8,875 bases of DNA from an uncultured Dechloromonas sp. (GTDB lineage: Bacteria; Pseudomonadota; Gammaproteobacteria; Burkholderiales; Rhodocyclaceae), in NCBI GenBank assembly GCA_946477505.1, contig CAMKYP010000134.1:1-8875 (forward strand), in the 5' to 3' direction. Below the pieces are notes generated by a model. That model made no database searches. It saw nothing but the letters and a program-made list of their open reading frames with translations, and was not told where the DNA came from. Below are positions 5,629-8,875 of this stretch, in pieces. Each line of letters opens with the position of its first letter. Position 1 is the first letter of the stretch. The position numbers and the translations under genes are program-made.

Positions 5629-7755
5629 TCAGGAGCGGTCGCCAGTCGCGGGCCGGAATTGGTCCACCACCAGGGATTCGGTCAGCACGGGGGGCAGCAG
5701 CCGGGCTTCGCCGCCACCGGCCGGGTAGTAGGCATAGAAGGGAAGGCCGTCGTGCTTGAAACTCCGCAGGAAGGCCGTGATCTCCGGGTCGTACTTGGTC
5801 CAGTCGCCTTTCAGATAGACCACGCCACTTTCCTGCATCGCCGTCTGCACGACTGGGCGGGATAGGGTGGTCCGTTCGTTGACCAGGCAGGTGATACACC
5901 AGGCGGCGGTCATATTGACGAAGACCGGGCGGCCTTCCCGGCGCAGTTCGGCCAGGCGGGCGGCGGTGAAGCGTTCAGCGGTCACGCCGCTGTCTGCCGT
6001 TGGGGCGACGGTGTCGGGGGCGGCCGTTTCCTTGAGTTGCGGGACAAGGCCAGCCAAGGCGAGGACAACAAACAGGGCGGCGCCCCGTAACCGCCAGGAG
6101 CGGCCGCCACCTTCCTGAGCTATGCCATAGAGCCAGGCGGCCAGCCCGATCAGCAGGCTTCCGGCCAGCCCGATCAAGACACCTTGATCGCCGGCTTGTT
6201 GGGCGAGCACCCAGATGAGCCAGGCTGCCGAAGCATACATGGGGAAGGCCAGGGCTTGACGCAGACGTAGCATCCAGCGGCCGGGTCGCGGCAGCCGCCG
6301 GGCAAGACCGGGGAAAAAGCCGATCAGGGCATAGGGCAGCGCCAAACCCAATCCCATCATGGCGAAAATGGTCAGGGAAACCGCCACCGGGGCAGTCAGC
6401 GCCGAGCCGATGGCGGCGCCAAGGAAGGGAGCAGTGCAGGGCGTGGCGACCACTACCGCCAGCAGACCGGTGAAAAAACTGCCCTGATGGCCAGATCGGC
6501 CGGCCAGGGATTGCCCGGTGCCGCTCATCCCGAGGCCGATTTCGAAGACGCCCGAGAGATTGAGGCCAATGGCCAGAAGCAACCAGCTCATGGCGGCGAC
6601 GAAGAGCGGAGACTGGAACTGGAAGCCCCAGCCGACGGCGTTGCCGGCAGATCGAGCGACAAGGAGTGCAATGGCCAGGGCGAGAAAGGCCACAAGTACG
6701 CCCAAGGTGTAGAAGAGTCCCGAGAGGCGCAATTCCCTGGGTGGGGCGCCGACCATGCCGGCCAACGATGTTGCCTTGATGGCCAGTACGGGAAAGACGC
6801 ACGGCATCAGGTTGAGGATCAGGCCGCCGATCAGGGCAAATAACGCAGCTTGCCAGATCGGGAGGTCGTCGGCGGCACCGCCCGCATTGGAGGCGAGGGA
6901 GAATGGGAGCGATGTTTCGTACCAGGTGGTGCGGCCTGCATTGTCGGTAACCGCCAGCAGACCGTCGAGGTTGCCCTGTTCGGGAAGGCTCGGTCCTTTG
7001 GTCAGGGCCAGCCGCAACTTGCCATCATCGATGAGCAGTCCTTGGGTCGCGGCATGAACGACGGTGCCCCACTCGGCCGGATAGAAAAACGCCTCCTTGA
7101 CGGTTGCTGCTGTCAGCTCCCTTCCTTCGGCTTCGAGGACAAGGCTGTCACCTTCGGCAATCAGGCGGCTGTTCCAGGGATGTGCCGCCGGGCGCCGCGC
7201 ATCGCTGTCGGCGAAAGAGGCGGCAACAGGGCCAGTGGCCGCTTCGGGGGTGGCGGCAATGGGTAGTTCAAGGACGAAGCGTCCCTCCTCGGGAATGCAT
7301 TCTTTCTCGCAGACCAGCCAGCGGGCCTCGGCCGTCACGGTGAAGCGCTGGCCGGGCTGGGCGTCGGCGGGTAGGGTGACGGTACGGGCAAAGACGACTT
7401 CCCGTTCGTAGCCGAAGTTCATGGCCGGGCCGACGGCGATACGATCCGGTCCCGGCCAGGCGATATCTTCCGCCTGGGCGCCGGCTGGCAACGTCAGATC
7501 GATTTGGGGAGGAGCGCCGGCATCGCCTGGGTTTTTCCAGTAACTGTGCCAGTGCGGAGCCAGGCGCTGCCGAAGGCCGATCCGGACCGTCTGTCCGGGA
7601 GCAACGACATCGTAATCGCTGACCAGGGTGACGGTGGCTCGCGGGCTGGTTTGCGGGGGCGTTTCGGCGCCTTGGGCAAGCTTCGGCCCAAGCACGAGCA
7701 AACTCATCAGGACGGTGGCAAGGAGCGAAGAAAAGCGGTAGCGGCGTTGGGGCAT
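5629..7755 (-). CDS. dsbD: DsbD/ScsB-type thiol-disulfide reductase
   Basis: This 708-residue inner-membrane protein passes electrons from cytoplasmic thioredoxin to periplasmic thiol proteins. In order it shows a signal peptide (1 to about 29) and a periplasmic N-terminal DsbD-alpha-like domain (about 38-290) with Cys149 and Cys153 in WLVCEKECIPEEG. Next comes a membrane domain of about eight helices (299-572) with the two partner cysteines in NLMPCVFPV (Cys319) and VVATPCTAPF (Cys440). The C-terminal thioredoxin-like domain (about 590-700) carries WCITC (Cys620, Cys623). All six cysteines needed for the relay are present. It is longer than E. coli DsbD (about 565), and the enlarged N-terminal part resembles ScsB, the copper-sensitivity suppressor type, so the symbol is a family-level call. 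The ATG at 7755 has only a weak AGAAAG upstream, but the signal peptide supports it. It is the first gene of an operon with the redoxin. Confidence 0.9.
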   Translation of the reverse strand: MPQRRYRFSSLLATVLMSLLVLGPKLAQGAETPPQTSPRATVTLVSDYDVVAPGQTVRIGLRQRLAPHWHSYWKNPGDAGAPPQIDLTLPAGAQAEDIAWPGPDRIAVGPAMNFGYEREVVFARTVTLPADAQPGQRFTVTAEARWLVCEKECIPEEGRFVLELPIAATPEAATGPVAASFADSDARRPAAHPWNSRLIAEGDSLVLEAEGRELTAATVKEAFFYPAEWGTVVHAATQGLLIDDGKLRLALTKGPSLPEQGNLDGLLAVTDNAGRTTWYETSLPFSLASNAGGAADDLPIWQAALFALIGGLILNLMPCVFPVLAIKATSLAGMVGAPPRELRLSGLFYTLGVLVAFLALAIALLVARSAGNAVGWGFQFQSPLFVAAMSWLLLAIGLNLSGVFEIGLGMSGTGQSLAGRSGHQGSFFTGLLAVVVATPCTAPFLGAAIGSALTAPVAVSLTIFAMMGLGLALPYALIGFFPGLARRLPRPGRWMLRLRQALAFPMYASAAWLIWVLAQQAGDQGVLIGLAGSLLIGLAAWLYGIAQEGGGRSWRLRGAALFVVLALAGLVPQLKETAAPDTVAPTADSGVTAERFTAARLAELRREGRPVFVNMTAAWCITCLVNERTTLSRPVVQTAMQESGVVYLKGDWTKYDPEITAFLRSFKHDGLPFYAYYPAGGGEARLLPPVLTESLVVDQFRPATGDRS

Positions 7756-8082
7756 GGCAGCTTTCTACTCGCGGCGATGGGACTTGTTTAGCCGGTCTCG
7801 GAGCGCATTGGCGATGATGAGTCACTATAGAAGATCGTCATGCTGCCTTTGTCGGTAGAAGAGGGCTTTTGGGTAACCGTGGTTGATGCTGTGTGACTTT
7901 TTGTAACGAATAACAATCGCTACGATTTGCATTTGCTCGAGAAGAATCTGGCTGCGAGGGAGTCAATGCCATTGAGCGTTTCATGGGGGCGGCAGGCAGC
8001 CTTGGGTGGAGCGAGAAGCTCTCGTTTGCGCGCGTTTAGAGCGTTTGCTCTTGTAGCTAGTACTTTGTGCTTGTGTGATTTC
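7756..8082. promoter_or_regulatory. dsbD upstream region
   Basis: About 330 bp with no convincing gene and lower GC than dsbD. The best promoter sign on the minus strand is TATAGT (7824-7829; 5 of 6 bases of a -10), about 69 nt before the dsbD start, but no good -35 lies at the proper distance. An AT-rich patch at 7902-7932 includes the small palindrome ATCGCTACGAT (7916-7926). It has a vague Fur-box look that fails on closer comparison. The region between 7930 and 8082 shows nothing recognisable. Confidence 0.3.
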
Positions 8083-8153
8083 GCGGCGCGCAAGCAGCCC
8101 GATCAGGCTACGGCTTGCAATGCCGGCCTTGGTCCGCGAGCGGTCAGTCCGCT
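8083..8153. repeat. Dispersed repeat block R1, copy b
   Basis: This is the second copy of the 4631-4701 block, in the same orientation. It shares the 15-mer at its start and keeps a hairpin: GCAAGC (8090-8095) with GCTTGC (8113-8118), plus AGCC (8096-8099) with GGCT (8106-8109) and a 3-nt bulge. A further small stem, CCGC-GA-GCGG, follows at about 8133-8142. Stem-preserving base changes between the copies support a structured element. Confidence 0.65.
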
Positions 8154-8367
8154 GTCGTCTTGACTGTGACTGGGGTGCCCGACGTGTTCCGAAAAACTGT
8201 TCGAGACGGGGCGTCTGGTCATCTACTGTGCAACCATCTCGCCGTCATACCGGCCGCTCAGATTTCTGCCGGTTTGGGTTGAGCTCGGCGAAATCCTTTT
8301 CACCCGTCGGGTTGGGGCCGTGCTCAATTGCGCCGCAAGACATCGGCTTCGTCGTTTTCTCGTCCAG
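8154..8367. other. Gene-less spacer between repeat blocks R1b and R2b
   Basis: These 214 bp contain no gene I can support; frames spanning it lack any domain. One short segment (8252-8273) shares the TTTCTGCC-x-GTT wording with 4742-4763, in the same relative order between the R1 and R2 blocks. This suggests that both spacers descend from one longer element that has diverged or lost sequence. Confidence 0.35.
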
Positions 8368-8401
8368 CTTCTGGGGCAGTTCATTCCGGTGGGCCAATTC
8401 A
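8368..8401. repeat. Dispersed repeat block R2, copy b
   Basis: This 34-bp block is about 80% identical to 4801-4835, with the exact shared run GCAGTTCATTCC. It begins 13 bp downstream of the small-lipoprotein stop codon on the minus strand. Confidence 0.6.
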
Positions 8402-8414
8402 GCCGTTCCCGGTG

Positions 8415-8636
8415 CTATTGTTTTTGCGCGGCCCGTTCCTTTTCGTAATCGGAATAGCTGGTCTTGTTCAGTGCATCCAGGCAGCGTTGGCTTTCGTCGG
8501 GCGGCTGCTTGCGACAGTGATGCTCGAAAGATTGATTGTAGCCCTTGTACCATGCCTCGGTCGTGCAGCCCTGGAGCATCAATAACAGGGTTGCCAGCGG
8601 AAGGATGGCTAATCGGATGCATGGGTAATTTGTCAT
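8415..8636 (-). CDS. Small lipoprotein, function unknown
   Basis: This 73-residue protein has a clear lipoprotein signal: a short basic start, a hydrophobic core LAILPLATLLLML (9-21), and a Q-G-Cys24 lipobox. Thr-Thr follows the Cys, so outer-membrane sorting is expected. The mature 50 residues are small and polar: AWYKGYNQSFEHHCRKQPPD, then a second Cys, and the ending SYSDYEKERAAQKQ. Cys41 and Cys52 could form a disulfide. The pattern Cys-x3-Pro-Pro-x5-Cys-Leu, then Tyr-x2-Tyr-x-x-Glu-Arg, recalls unnamed small proteobacterial lipoproteins. The ATG at 8636 is preferred over an in-frame start at 8723 because it places the signal peptide at the N-terminus; its Shine-Dalgarno sequence (GAGAG) is modest. 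No partner gene is evident. Confidence 0.75.
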   Translation of the reverse strand: MTNYPCIRLAILPLATLLLMLQGCTTEAWYKGYNQSFEHHCRKQPPDESQRCLDALNKTSYSDYEKERAAQKQ

Positions 8637-8662
8637 CGCGTGACTCTCGAAAGAATGGGTGC

Positions 8663-8699
8663 TGAATGATAGGCGCATTTCCATCCCGGGGTGGCGATT
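8663..8699. repeat. Partial third copy of the dispersed repeat
   Basis: TGAATGATAGG (8663-8673) is identical to 4646-4656 inside block R1a. It is followed directly by 8675-8699, whose core CCCGGGGTGGCGATT matches block R2a apart from one inserted T. The two pieces are adjacent here but 145 bp apart in the first copy, consistent with an internal deletion or with a composite repeat. Confidence 0.45.
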
Positions 8700-8710
8700 G
8701 GCTTCCCCGG
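8686..8710 (-). terminator. Candidate hairpin downstream of the SRPBCC gene
   Basis: CCGGGG (8686-8691) pairs exactly with CCCCGG (8705-8710) across a 13-nt loop, starting 31 nt after the SRPBCC stop on the minus strand. There is no T-run, so it may be a 3'-end structure, not an intrinsic terminator. It overlaps the third repeat copy. Confidence 0.35.
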
Positions 8711-8741
8711 CGATATATGGCAATCATGGGAGTCGATAGCG

Positions 8742-8875
8742 CTACTGCGGGATTTCCGGCTCGACCAGTGCTGCCAGTTGCGCCAGCGATTCCTGCCAGC
8801 CGAGATAGCACATCTCGACCGGGATTGCGTCGGGAATGCCTTCCTGCACGATGTTCAACTCGGTGCCGCACAGCA
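8742..8875 (-). CDS. SRPBCC/AHSA1-like protein, C-terminal fragment
   Basis: Only the last 43 residues and the TAG stop are in the window. They read LCGTELNIVQEGIPDAIPVE, then MCYLGWQESLAQLAALVEPE, then IPQ. This fits the end of a START-like SRPBCC protein of the AHSA1 (activator of Hsp90 ATPase homologue 1-like) group: a last beta strand with T-E-L-x-I-V-Q-E-G-x-P, then the long C-terminal helix with the G-W-x-x-S/E-L-x-x-L-x-x-L-V-E pattern. Such proteins bind small hydrophobic ligands, and the ligand cannot be inferred. The start and most of the fold lie beyond the right edge. The small lipoprotein gene follows in the same direction 105 bp later, so the two may or may not be co-transcribed. 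Confidence 0.7.
   Translation of the reverse strand, partial: LCGTELNIVQEGIPDAIPVEMCYLGWQESLAQLAALVEPEIPQ

Noticed and set aside
7902..7932. Fur-box-like AT-rich patch upstream of dsbD
   Set aside because: Only scattered matches to GATAATGATAATCATTATC; no convincing 6-1-6 or three-hexamer arrangement.
8075..8665. 196-codon plus-strand frame covering repeat blocks R1b and R2b
   Set aside because: No domain, no ribosome-binding site, and it runs antisense through the well-supported small lipoprotein; similarity to the plus-strand translation at 4631 reflects the DNA repeat.
8245..8871. 208-codon minus-strand frame across the small lipoprotein and SRPBCC fragment
   Set aside because: It overlaps two better-supported genes in other frames and is rich in Arg, Gly and Pro, as expected for an out-of-frame reading of GC-rich DNA.

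Overview
The window is GC-rich (well above 60% in most coding stretches) and looks like a betaproteobacterial chromosome, most likely from the Rhodocyclales/Azoarcus-Dechloromonas neighbourhood. This rests on protein style and codon use, not on a marker gene, so the taxonomic call is tentative. All complete genes lie on the minus strand. The only plus-strand gene is the transporter fragment at the left edge.

Layout. Positions 2-307 hold the 3' end of an EamA/DMT transporter (+). It converges on ilvE (347-1261, -), with a strong GC hairpin between them. A GcvA-like LysR regulator (1585-2445, -) lies upstream of ilvE, separated by a 323-bp gap. That gap contains a perfect palindrome matching the T-N11-A LysR-type box and also the E. 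coli MetR consensus. Next come two unrecognised exported proteins encoded by abutting genes: a secreted protein (2615-3508, -) and a lipoprotein (3509-4267, -). Both are visibly poorer in GC than their surroundings. A frameshifted remnant of an IS3-family transposase sits immediately upstream of them (about 4370-4621). The low GC and adjacent IS scar suggest an acquired two-gene cassette.

The right half is dominated by a likely operon. A DsbD/ScsB-type transmembrane thiol-disulfide reductase (5629-7755, -) is followed 28 bp later by a Tat-exported redoxin (4926-5600, -). Together they plausibly carry electrons from cytoplasmic thioredoxin to a periplasmic thiol protein. Further right are a 73-residue lipoprotein (8415-8636, -) and the C-terminus of an SRPBCC/AHSA1-like protein (8742-8875, -).

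Two long gene-poor stretches (about 4621-4925 and 7756-8414) share collinear, diverged repeat blocks with hairpins: 4631-4701 with 8083-8153, and 4801-4835 with 8368-8401. A third partial copy lies at 8663-8699. The second block occurs just downstream of three different minus-strand genes. No RNA genes, CRISPR arrays, phage genes or complete mobile elements were seen, and nothing here amounts to a clearly new defence or metabolic system. The most interesting unknowns are the coupled lipoprotein/secreted-protein pair, the repeat family, and the DsbD-redoxin pair.
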